In this document: one piece after another, positions 1-5,907 of the stretch
Numbering within the stretch: the first letter of the stretch is position 1
Layout of the letters: each line of letters begins with the position of its first letter
Source of the DNA: Paracoccaceae bacterium
Lineage (GTDB): Bacteria; Pseudomonadota; Alphaproteobacteria; Rhodobacterales; Rhodobacteraceae
Length of the DNA: 12,118 nt
Assembly: GCA_002746395.1 (NCBI GenBank)
Contig: NVXA01000010.1
Coordinates: 64,938 to 77,055 of the forward strand
Direction: 5' to 3'
Made by a program: the position numbers and the translations under genes
Notes under the pieces: generated by a model
What the model was told of the DNA's origin: nothing
Databases searched by the model: none
Seen by the model: only the letters and a program-made list of their open reading frames with translations

Positions 1-585
1 CTTGATGCCTTGCTGGAATTCCGCGCCAAGCTGAACAAATCGCTGGAAGCCAAGGGTGTTAAGATTTCGGTGAACGACTTCATCATCAAAGCCTCCGCGC
101 TTGCGCTGCAAGACGTGCCGGATTGTAATGCGGTTTGGGCCGGTGATCGCATTTTGAAACTGGCGCCCTCCGATGTCGCCGTCGCTGTGGCGATTGAAGG
201 CGGATTGTTCACGCCCGTGTTGCGCGACAGTCATCTTAAAACTCTGTCGGCCTTGTCGGCTGAAATGAAAGACCTCGCCGCGCGCGCAAAGTCGCGCAAA
301 CTGATGCCTGAAGAATATCAGGGGGGCAGCTTTGCAATCTCAAATCTGGGTATGATGGGGATTGATAATTTTGATGCGGTTATCAATCCGCCGCAAGCCT
401 CGATCTTGGCTGTGGGGGCTGGTGCTAAGAAACCCGTCGTTAATGCGGATGGCGAGCTGGCGGTTGCAACTGTTATGTCTGTGACGCTTTCGGTAGATCA
501 CCGTGTGATTGACGGCGCACTTGGTGCAACATTCCTTGCGGCCATCAAAGGCTATCTGGAAGAACCCCTAAGTATGCTGGTGTAA
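1..585 (+). CDS. pdhC: Dihydrolipoamide acetyltransferase (E2) of pyruvate dehydrogenase, C-terminal part
   Basis: This is the 3' end of a gene that begins left of the window; 194 codons are visible in frame 1, ending in TAA at 583-585. They correspond to most of the E2 catalytic acyltransferase domain, which moves the acetyl group from lipoyl-lysine to CoA in the cytoplasmic PDH complex. The active-site motif DHRVIDGA is present near the C-terminus (His at visible residue 167, Asp at 171). The stretches GGLFTPVLRD, YQGGSFAISNLG and NFDAVINPP are typical of the E2 core. The wording around SFAISNLGM and the NPP loop fits the pyruvate-specific E2 better than the 2-oxoglutarate (SucB) or branched-chain forms, but this is judged from memory of the families. 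The lipoyl and subunit-binding domains lie outside the window. No lpd gene follows; a hairpin terminator ends the unit. Confidence 0.93.
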   Translation, partial: LDALLEFRAKLNKSLEAKGVKISVNDFIIKASALALQDVPDCNAVWAGDRILKLAPSDVAVAVAIEGGLFTPVLRDSHLKTLSALSAEMKDLAARAKSRKLMPEEYQGGSFAISNLGMMGIDNFDAVINPPQASILAVGAGAKKPVVNADGELAVATVMSVTLSVDHRVIDGALGATFLAAIKGYLEEPLSMLV

Positions 586-592
586 ATAAAAA

Positions 593-618
593 GGCCGGGT
601 CATCGCCCGGCCGTTTTT
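593..618. terminator. Bidirectional rho-independent terminator between pdhC and the small convergent gene
   Basis: A perfect 7-bp GC stem (GGCCGGG at 593-599, CCCGGCC at 606-612) closes a 6-base loop. It is followed on the plus strand by G and five T. Read on the minus strand it is followed by five T as well (the A run at 588-592). It lies 8 bases after the pdhC stop and just beyond the stop of the convergent gene at 620, so it can serve both transcripts. Confidence 0.88.
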
Positions 619-619
619 A

Positions 620-796
620 TTATTCCGCTATCAACGCGCGCCAATCGGGAGGCGCGGACGGTGCCGATTGAGCCGTGGGTTGGGAAAAGTTGAAATCCAG
701 TTTATCCCACTGCGTCGCCGATATCATTGGGTAGACGAGTAATGCGATGACCAAAAAACTTATAAAAGCCAAGGTCGTTTTCATTTCAAATGCCAT
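620..796 (-). CDS. Small single-pass membrane or exported protein, unknown function
   Basis: I do not recognise this gene. It encodes about 58 residues starting MAFEMKTTLAF. One strongly hydrophobic segment spans about residues 8-26 (LAFISFLVIALLVYPMIS), followed by a short polar tail rich in Ser, Ala and Pro that ends in DWRALIAE. It may be an N-terminally anchored inner-membrane peptide; no clear signal peptidase site is visible. The start is chosen at the ATG at 796 because GGGG lies 7-8 bases upstream on the minus strand. A GTG at 811 would add five residues, and an ATG at 784 would remove four. It converges on pdhC and shares the hairpin at 593-612 as terminator. The hydrophobic pattern, tail composition and placement before a terminator support a real gene, but no family evidence is available. 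Confidence 0.5.
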   Translation of the reverse strand: MAFEMKTTLAFISFLVIALLVYPMISATQWDKLDFNFSQPTAQSAPSAPPDWRALIAE

Positions 797-1129
797 AATA
801 AAGCCCCACACTCATTACTTAACACTACATCTGGCACCCACAGAATCGTCGGAGGCCACAATTGGTTTATATCATATGAATCGGTAGAGCGCTGCATAAT
901 TTCACCTTTTCAGTAAAATGTGTCCTTAATTCGATCCAAATATGGTAATGTTGCCTTAGCCGTTAACACGCTGCGTATTGGCAAACTTCCGTTAACTTGC
1001 GGCAAATACATCTAAATTGCGCTAATATCGGTGGTGACTATTGACGAACGGTGCAAACTTATACACTTATCCTCTATCGGTGCGGAATCCCGTGCTGGTG
1101 CATGAAAATGACAAAAGGACTCGAAGGCC
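797..1129. other. 333-base gene-free stretch upstream of infC
   Basis: I find no convincing ORF or structural RNA here. The stretch is AT-richer than its surroundings. It should hold the promoter of the small minus-strand gene and that of infC. An 8-bp direct repeat CCGTTAAC occurs at 960-967 and 989-996, each copy containing the palindrome GTTAAC. Candidate infC promoter elements are described separately. The D-arm-like string at 880-893 does not fold into a tRNA. Confidence 0.6.
1041..1070 (+). promoter_or_regulatory. Candidate infC promoter (weak)
   Basis: TTGACG at 1041-1046 matches five of six bases of a sigma-70 -35 box. ACTTAT at 1065-1070, 18 bases further on, is a poor -10 match (three of six). 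The implied leader is about 50 bases. An alternative pair is TTGCGG at 997-1002 with GCTAAT at 1021-1026. Alphaproteobacterial -10 boxes are often degenerate, so this is only a suggestion. Confidence 0.3.
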
Positions 1130-1678
1130 ATAGCCCGTAGACCACATAACGCGCCACCGCAGCGCGACACCGGACCCCGCGTTAATGAACGCATTACATC
1201 CGCAGAAATCCGACTAATTGGCGCCGAAGGCGAAAATGTAGGCGTAGTTTCCCCCGCTCAAGGGTTGGAGATGGCGCAAGAGGTTGGACTCGATTTGGTG
1301 GAAATTTCCCCGAATGCGAAACCGCCCGTCGTGAAGATCATGGATTTCGGCAAGTTCAAATACGAACAGCAGAAACGTGATTCCGAAGCGCGTAAAAAGC
1401 AAAAAATTATCGAGGTTAAGGAAGTTAAATTCCGCCCGAACACAGATACGCATGATTACGACGTGAAAATGCGCAACGTGTTCAAGTTCCTCGAAAACGG
1501 CGACAAGGTGAAAGTCACTTTGCGTTTCCGTGGCCGTGAAATGGCACATCAGGACTTGGGGCGTAAATTGTTGCTCCGTGTTGCAGGTGACATCACGGAG
1601 TTGGGCAAAATTGATATGATGCCCAAAATGGAAGGTCGCCAGATGGTGATGATGATTAACCCGCTTAAGCAGCAATAA
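1130..1678 (+). CDS. infC: Translation initiation factor IF-3, probable AUA start
   Basis: IF-3 binds the 30S subunit, checks start-codon/initiator-tRNA pairing and prevents premature 50S joining. The 182-residue product covers the whole family: N-domain about residues 16-85 ([31 protein letters not shown]), a basic linker near 85-92, and C-domain about 93-178 ([31 protein letters not shown]). Start choice: the frame is open from a TGA at 1109-1111 and has no ATG, GTG or TTG before 1265. The reading [21 protein letters not shown], expected at the Rhodobacterales IF-3 N-terminus, is preceded by ATA at 1130. AAAAGGA (1113-1119) lies 10 bases upstream as ribosome binding site. Starting at TTG 1265 or ATG 1271 would delete half of the N-domain. 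A rare start codon suggests autoregulation, as known for the AUU start of E. coli infC. The gene appears monocistronic; rpmI and rplT do not follow. Confidence 0.92.
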   Translation: MARRPHNAPPQRDTGPRVNERITSAEIRLIGAEGENVGVVSPAQGLEMAQEVGLDLVEISPNAKPPVVKIMDFGKFKYEQQKRDSEARKKQKIIEVKEVKFRPNTDTHDYDVKMRNVFKFLENGDKVKVTLRFRGREMAHQDLGRKLLLRVAGDITELGKIDMMPKMEGRQMVMMINPLKQQ

Positions 1679-1690
1679 TCATCGAAGTTC

Positions 1691-1718
1691 AAAGGCGGGT
1701 GCAAGTGCCCGCCTTTTT
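1691..1718 (+). terminator. Rho-independent terminator of infC
   Basis: GGCGGG at 1694-1699 pairs with CCCGCC at 1708-1713 around an 8-base loop. Three flanking A-T pairs (1691-1693 with 1714-1716) extend the stem, and a T run reaches 1718. It begins 13 bases after the infC stop and separates infC from the acyltransferase gene. Confidence 0.88.
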
Positions 1719-1764
1719 CATGCCTTTTTGCCCGTTGACCAAACCACAGGAACGAGAGTCTTGA

Positions 1765-2634
1765 ATGTCCAAGAAACGTCTCAGAAACTTTCGACACGGT
1801 ATCGAGTACTCGCTGATGCGGGTGTTTCTGGGTGCGCTCAAAATCCTTCCGTTCAAGCAGCGGGTTAAATATGGCGGGGCGTTGTTGGGCAAACTTATTG
1901 CCAATGCCAAACCAGCGCGCAACCGGATTGAGCATAACCTGCGCGAAATATATCCTGACATGGCCCACACAGAAATCAGGCAGCTTACCAAAGCGGTAGG
2001 GGCTAATTTTGGCTGCTCGTTCGTGGAAATCCTTAACAATGACCTTAGCCAAAAGTTTCCACAGTTTCGCCATGCCTCCGGCCCAGGCTTACAGGTTCTG
2101 CGAGATGCGGCGGCAACTGGCATTGGTGCGATCATCGTTTCGGGGCATTACGGGCAGTGGGACGGCGCGCGTCATTACCTGAAATCCGAAGGAATGGAGG
2201 TTGGCGCGATTTACCGCCCAAGCAACAACCATTACTTTGACCGGATTTTCGTGCCCCAAATCGAAAATGCAGGCAAACCCGCTTTTCCCAGTGGGCGGCG
2301 TGGCACGGCCGATATGGTTCGCCATGTTCGCGGCGGCGGGATGGTGGCGATTCTGCCCGACCAACGATTTGGCAAAGGGGAGGTGCTGGATTTTATGGGG
2401 CGGCCTGCCCTGACCTCCACCGCGGCGGCCAGCATTGCGTTGAAGTATAACCTGCCAATGGTACCGGTTTACGGCACGCGGCGCGATGGATCACTAGACG
2501 TGGACATTGTGTTCGAGGCCCCGATCCCGCACACAGATGCCACAACAATGACCCAAGCGGCCAACGATAGTCTGGCCGCGCAAGTGCGGCACAACCCGGG
2601 ACAATGGTACTGGTTGCATAACCGTTGGAGCTAG
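1765..2634 (+). CDS. Lipid A biosynthesis lauroyl/myristoyl acyltransferase family protein (LpxL/HtrB type)
   Basis: The 289-residue product has the usual length of late lipid A acyltransferases, inner-membrane enzymes that add a secondary acyl chain from acyl-ACP to lipid A or a lysophospholipid. The catalytic HX4D/E motif is GHYGQWD (His128, Asp133). The family motif YRP is at 150-152, PDQRFGKG lies near 198-205, and the C-terminus PGQWYWLHNRW is typical. A moderately hydrophobic N-terminal stretch (about 15-30) fits membrane association. The start at ATG 1765 is supported by GAGAG at 1754-1758 and an AGGA further upstream. The gene follows the infC terminator and its stop overlaps the stop of convergent matB by four bases. 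The acceptor cannot be told from sequence: lipid A is most likely, and an ornithine-lipid or phospholipid role cannot be excluded. Confidence 0.85.
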   Translation: MSKKRLRNFRHGIEYSLMRVFLGALKILPFKQRVKYGGALLGKLIANAKPARNRIEHNLREIYPDMAHTEIRQLTKAVGANFGCSFVEILNNDLSQKFPQFRHASGPGLQVLRDAAATGIGAIIVSGHYGQWDGARHYLKSEGMEVGAIYRPSNNHYFDRIFVPQIENAGKPAFPSGRRGTADMVRHVRGGGMVAILPDQRFGKGEVLDFMGRPALTSTAAASIALKYNLPMVPVYGTRRDGSLDVDIVFEAPIPHTDATTMTQAANDSLAAQVRHNPGQWYWLHNRWS

Positions 2635-4142
2635 GCGAACAGGTTTGCGTATTCTGTCCGCAAGGCTTTTTTCTGGACTTTACCCATGGTGTTGCGCGGC
2701 AAGGACTCAACGATCAAAACACGTTTTGGGCATTTGAAGCGGGCTAGATTATCAGCCGTCACGGTATTGATCACATCTATCGTCAGGGCTGGATTACGCG
2801 CTACGACCACGACCACAACCGCCTCGCCAAAATCGGGGTGTGGCAGGCCGATCACGGCACTTTCCAGCACGTTTGGCAAGTCGTCGATCACCGATTCCAC
2901 CTCTTTAGGGTAGACATTGAAGCCCCCGGATATGATCAGGTCTTTGGAGCGCCCGACGATAGAAATGTACCCGTCTTCGTCCCGCACCCCCAAATCACCA
3001 GTGATGAACCAGCCGTTTTCGCGCAGCTCCTCCGCCGTTTTATCCGGCATTTGCCAATAACCGGCAAAGACATTATCCCCGCGCACCTCGATTGAACCGA
3101 TCTGGTTTGCGCCAACCTCTGCCCCGTTATCATCCACAATTTTCACCTCGACCCCCGGTAAGGGCAGGCCAACCGTTCCGGGTTTACGCGCGCCCTCGTA
3201 CGGGTTGGAGGTGTTCATATTGGTTTCGGTCATCCCGTAGCGTTCAAGGATTTCATGGCCGGTGCGCGCCGTCCACCCCGTGTGCGTTTGCGCCAATAGC
3301 GGAGCAGAGCCGGATATGAACAGCCGCATGTTTTGCGTGCTGCCTTTGGTCAGGCGCGGATCATCAAGCAGGCGGGTGTAAAATGTCGGAACCCCCATCA
3401 ACGTGGTGGCCGTCGGCATCGCCGCAAATATCGCGTCCAGATCGAATTTTGACAGAAACACCATCGCCGCCCCAACCATTAGCACCACATTTGTGGCGAC
3501 GAACAAGCCGTGTGTATGGAAAATGGGCAGCGCGTGGATCAAGACGTCATCTGGCGTGAAGCGCCAGTAATTAACCAAAGTTTCAGCATTGCTGGCCAGC
3601 GCACGGTGGGTCAGCATTGCCCCCTTGGATCGCCCTGTCGTGCCGGATGTATAAAGGATCGCGGCAAGGTCGTCAGCGTCGCGTGGAACGGGATGGAACC
3701 CCGCAGGCATCGTTATGGCCGCATCGTTCAGCGTGCCGCCCCCTGCACTGTCGAGCGTCAGCACGTCGCGCACTGCGGCAGCATCAACGGCGGATTGCAT
3801 CTCGGCTTCGCGTAACGGGTCCACCACAAACAGGTGCGGGGTTGCGTCTTGCAAGAAATACGCAACCTCGGAAGATGTGTAATCGGGGTTAAGCGGCAGG
3901 AACACCGCACCCGCCATCACTGTGCCGATGTAAAGCTCCAGCGCCGCTAAGGATTTATTAACCTGCACGGCCACACGGTCACCCGGCACGACACCGCGGG
4001 CGACAAGCAAAGCGGCGTAGCGTTCAGCGTTTGCAAAGAACGCACCGAATGTGCGGCCACCCTGCCCTTGTACAAAAACATCATCCTCGCGGCCCACCGA
4101 TGCCGCGCGCAACCGCGCTACGAGGTGATTGTCTTCATACAT
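2631..4142 (-). CDS. matB: Malonyl-CoA synthetase (malonate--CoA ligase)
   Basis: This 503-residue member of the ANL adenylate-forming superfamily would make malonyl-CoA from malonate, CoA and ATP in the cytoplasm. The ATP-binding A3 loop ILYTSGTTGRSKG is at 162-174, followed by MLTH. The A5 motif ERYGMTET (300-307) continues as NMNTSNPYEG, which is characteristic of MatB rather than of general fatty acyl-CoA ligases. The adenosine-binding TGD is at 381-383, the hinge and A8 region GRSKDLIISGGFNVYPKEVE at 397-416, and the catalytic lysine in NTMGKVQKK at residue 488; that lysine is a known acetylation site in this family. ATG at 4142 has GAGGG upstream, inside the end of the preceding gene. 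Only two bases separate the two, so they form an operon. A malonyl-CoA decarboxylase or TRAP malonate transporter is not visible in the window. Confidence 0.88.
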   Translation of the reverse strand: MYEDNHLVARLRAASVGREDDVFVQGQGGRTFGAFFANAERYAALLVARGVVPGDRVAVQVNKSLAALELYIGTVMAGAVFLPLNPDYTSSEVAYFLQDATPHLFVVDPLREAEMQSAVDAAAVRDVLTLDSAGGGTLNDAAITMPAGFHPVPRDADDLAAILYTSGTTGRSKGAMLTHRALASNAETLVNYWRFTPDDVLIHALPIFHTHGLFVATNVVLMVGAAMVFLSKFDLDAIFAAMPTATTLMGVPTFYTRLLDDPRLTKGSTQNMRLFISGSAPLLAQTHTGWTARTGHEILERYGMTETNMNTSNPYEGARKPGTVGLPLPGVEVKIVDDNGAEVGANQIGSIEVRGDNVFAGYWQMPDKTAEELRENGWFITGDLGVRDEDGYISIVGRSKDLIISGGFNVYPKEVESVIDDLPNVLESAVIGLPHPDFGEAVVVVVVARNPALTIDVINTVTADNLARFKCPKRVLIVESLPRNTMGKVQKKALRTEYANLFA

Positions 4143-4144
4143 TA

Positions 4145-4378
4145 TTAACCCTCGCTTTGATCTGCGCCCGTTTTACGCCGGTAAATCTTGGCCAGCAAAA
4201 TCATGGCCGGTGCCGTGTGGAACAGCATGTCAAAGAAGTCGATAGGCTTGACCAAATCCCCCGCCGCCAACATTTTCAACTTCTGCCAAATGTGGGGTTC
4301 TGGCACAAACGGTGCTAGCCCCAGAAAAATAGTCATAATGATTGCCGTACGAAACGGGATTTTATCAAGGAGTTTCAT
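4145..4378 (-). CDS. Small two-helix membrane protein, conserved in Rhodobacterales, function unknown
   Basis: The 77-residue product has two probable membrane segments, about residues 11-26 and 48-64. They are separated by the loop FVPEPHIWQKLKMLAAGDLVKPIDFFD, here split as FVPEPHIWQKLKML and AAGDLVKPIDFFD. A charged C-terminal tail (KIYRRKTGADQSEG) follows. Similar short proteins in related bacteria are, as I recall, sometimes labelled RND transporter; that label is not supported by its size or content. The start at ATG 4378 is backed by AGGTGA a few bases upstream. The gene is first in an operon with matB (2-base gap) and carries matB's ribosome binding site in its last codons. The pairing hints at a role near malonate uptake or the membrane, but that is inference. 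Confidence 0.7.
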   Translation of the reverse strand: MKLLDKIPFRTAIIMTIFLGLAPFVPEPHIWQKLKMLAAGDLVKPIDFFDMLFHTAPAMILLAKIYRRKTGADQSEG

Positions 4379-4406
4379 GGTTCACCTATAAGTGTTGCGT
4401 TGCCAC

Positions 4407-4436
4407 CTTATATGGAACCTTGCCCCACCCCTGCAA
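4407..4436 (-). promoter_or_regulatory. Candidate promoter of the small membrane protein-matB operon
   Basis: On the minus strand TTGCAG (4436-4431) and TATAAG (4412-4407) are separated by 18 bases and lie about 30 bases before the ATG at 4378. Both boxes are reasonable sigma-70 matches. No operator is evident next to them. Confidence 0.4.
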
Positions 4437-4510
4437 TAGGCGGAAATGTGGCTAAATTGGCGCAGTGTTAAGCGGGAAACGGCCCACTTTTCGGGTTGCG
4501 CTTCAATGCC

Positions 4511-4552
4511 AATTCCAAATGCATCGCTCCAACTGTATACAGGCTTGGAATT
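4511..4552 (+). promoter_or_regulatory. Nested inverted repeats with candidate -10 box upstream of the small secreted protein gene
   Basis: An 8-bp perfect inverted repeat, AATTCCAA (4511-4518) and TTGGAATT (4545-4552), flanks a perfect 10-bp palindrome CTGTATACAG (4533-4542). The palindrome contains TATACA (4536-4541), a plausible -10 box. The -35 position 17 bases upstream is TTCCAA (4513-4518), a weak match inside the left arm. The block ends 22 bases before the ATG at 4575. The arrangement could be an operator over a promoter or a transcribed stem. Confidence 0.35.
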
Positions 4553-4574
4553 TTAATTTGTTTTGGAGTCCGTG

Positions 4575-4847
4575 ATGAAAACCTCCCGTCTATTTCTGAT
4601 TGTTGCACTACTTATGTCCAGCGTTTCAACGGCCTCCGCCTATACCGAGGAACAATTGCGCAGTGGTTTGAAGTTATTCTTAAGCCTGCAAGGGTTTGAG
4701 TGTGGCAATATTTTGAACGTAGATCAGCGTGAAGAACCGCGCGCGTTTGATATTTTATGCGCGGATAATGACGATGGAAGCGGCGAAGAGACGATGTATT
4801 TCTTCCAGTTTGTCGGTGCGGGCGCTGTTGTCAAAATTATCGAATAA
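4575..4847 (+). CDS. Small secreted (periplasmic) protein, unknown function
   Basis: The product has 90 residues with a clear Sec signal peptide: MKTSRLF, a hydrophobic core (LIVALLM) and a cleavage site after ASA (residue 22). This leaves a mature protein of about 68 residues beginning YTEEQLRSGL. The mature part holds two cysteines (43 and 62) that could form one disulfide in the periplasm, an acidic stretch DNDDGSGEE, and a hydrophobic end (FFQFVGAGAVVKIIE). The start is ATG 4575, preceded by GGAG at 4565-4568 with a 6-base spacer. A longer reading from TTG 4563 would use the ribosome binding site itself as coding sequence and is rejected. I recognise no family. A hairpin follows at 4877-4910. 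Confidence 0.72.
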   Translation: MKTSRLFLIVALLMSSVSTASAYTEEQLRSGLKLFLSLQGFECGNILNVDQREEPRAFDILCADNDDGSGEETMYFFQFVGAGAVVKIIE

Positions 4848-4876
4848 CCTTAACCCCCTATAAATCTTTTCATGTC

Positions 4877-4913
4877 AAAACCGCCTTGCTCTAAATGAAA
4901 AGGCGGTTTTGCT
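4877..4913 (+). terminator. Terminator-like hairpin that also contains the next gene's ribosome binding site
   Basis: A perfect 11-bp inverted repeat, AAAACCGCCTT (4877-4887) and AAGGCGGTTTT (4900-4910), encloses a 12-base loop. Four T at the stem end, then GC and TTT, give a modest terminator for the gene ending at 4847. The right arm holds AAGGCGG (4900-4906), the only good Shine-Dalgarno for the TTG start at 4914. Transcripts reading through from the left would therefore hide that site in the stem. Confidence 0.65.
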
Positions 4914-5807
4914 TTGTCTGGTTCTGACACAAACATCTTGCGGCGAAAAATCAAGGCGGCGGAAGCACGACAGGCGAAGGCCTCGTTGCAAAACGCGCTG
5001 GTGCAGAATATCGAAAAGGCGACAACCAAGGTCTTTCTGGATTCATTGGGAATCGAGGTGGTGGCGCAGGTTTGCGAGCGCACGATCAGTTCTCACACCC
5101 AAACGATTGAAGCGATGACCTCTCGTATGTTCGGGATTGTCGCATTTGGCGAGGATGTCGGCCTAACCGGTTTTGATTCACAGTTTATTAACACGGCCAT
5201 TACGCATCTGGCTGGTGGAGCGTCTGGTGCAGGTGCTGATCGCCCAGTCACCAATACAGATGCCACAATTTTCAAGCTGATTATTAACAAAATCCTTACG
5301 CAGGTGTTTGATATACCCGAAGCTGTACAATCTGACGTAGGCATGCAGGGATATGAGCTGGAAAAAGCCCCGCTGATGTTTTTGCTGGCTGAAAAGAAAT
5401 ACGCGTTGCTGCGGGTGGATATTACCGATGTTGAAGGAAGCCATCTTGGGCGGTTCGAGTTGGCTATACCGCTAAGTTGTATGGAAAAAATCTCGGCGAT
5501 GGAACAGCGTAATTCAGTTTTGCAGGAGCACGATACATGGTACGCCTCCATGTCACAAATCGCAATTGATGCGCCCATTGAACTGGACACGATTGTTAGC
5601 CGGATGGATGTCTCGCTAGGAAAAATTCTGGATATGAAAAAGGGCGATTTGCTTGATTTGGCTAACGGTTCGTTGACGAACCTGTCGCTGGAGGGGCGAA
5701 CACTTAATGGCGCTAAAACTATATTCACGGGGCATTTGGGCGCGCTGAAAACCCACAAGGCCTTCAAAATTACCCGCATCCCAGAGGAGGAACAGACGTT
5801 GTTCTAG
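4914..5807 (+). CDS. Divergent FliM/FliN-family (SpoA domain) protein, orphan
   Basis: The 297-residue product resembles FliM-type flagellar motor switch (C-ring) proteins. Residues about 68-190 look like the FliM middle domain, with FINTAITHLAGG (conserved Gly pair near 101-102) and DRPVTNTDATIFKLI, in the places of the FliM GG loop and the FT-TE helix. Residues about 219-289 match a SpoA domain: APIELDTIVSRMDVSLGKIL, then KKGDLLDL, GRTLNGAKTIFTGHLG and AFKITRI. The N-terminus (NILRRKIKAAEARQ) lacks the short CheY-binding motif of standard FliM, though related Rhodobacterales proteins also begin with an LRRK-like basic segment. The start is TTG 4914 with AAGGCGG seven bases upstream; the next in-frame stop upstream is at 4896. 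No other flagellar gene is in the window. Assignment is from domain pattern, so a secretion-type SpoA protein remains possible. Confidence 0.68.
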   Translation: MSGSDTNILRRKIKAAEARQAKASLQNALVQNIEKATTKVFLDSLGIEVVAQVCERTISSHTQTIEAMTSRMFGIVAFGEDVGLTGFDSQFINTAITHLAGGASGAGADRPVTNTDATIFKLIINKILTQVFDIPEAVQSDVGMQGYELEKAPLMFLLAEKKYALLRVDITDVEGSHLGRFELAIPLSCMEKISAMEQRNSVLQEHDTWYASMSQIAIDAPIELDTIVSRMDVSLGKILDMKKGDLLDLANGSLTNLSLEGRTLNGAKTIFTGHLGALKTHKAFKITRIPEEEQTLF

Positions 5808-5907
5808 GTAGCGCCAATCGCGTTCCGCTGCGTAATTCGCCAGCAACCACTTGCGGTTTATGCCTAAATTTGTCCAAACTGTTGTAAACGCAAAACAGGA
5901 GATGGTT

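Noticed and set aside
862..935. tRNA-like string (TCGGTAGAGCGCTGCA at 881-896) upstream of infC
   Set aside because: It resembles the 3' half of a D-arm followed by an anticodon stem, but the matching 5' D-stem (GCTC) is missing, no anticodon stem pairs with GCTGCA, and no T-arm (GTTCGA-type) follows. It is not a tRNA and is too short to claim as a remnant.
1214..1675. Long minus-strand ORF opposite infC with His-rich sequence
   Set aside because: The His runs are the reverse complement of the ATG-rich end of infC. It is a shadow of a well-conserved gene.
1265..1678. infC beginning at TTG 1265 or ATG 1271
   Set aside because: This would remove the conserved N-terminal segment of IF-3, which is encoded in the same frame from 1130 without interruption.
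1735..1763. Promoter for the acyltransferase gene with TTGACC at 1735-1740
   Set aside because: The matching -10 position (about 1758-1763, GTCTTG) is a poor fit and would abut the start codon, so this is not supported.
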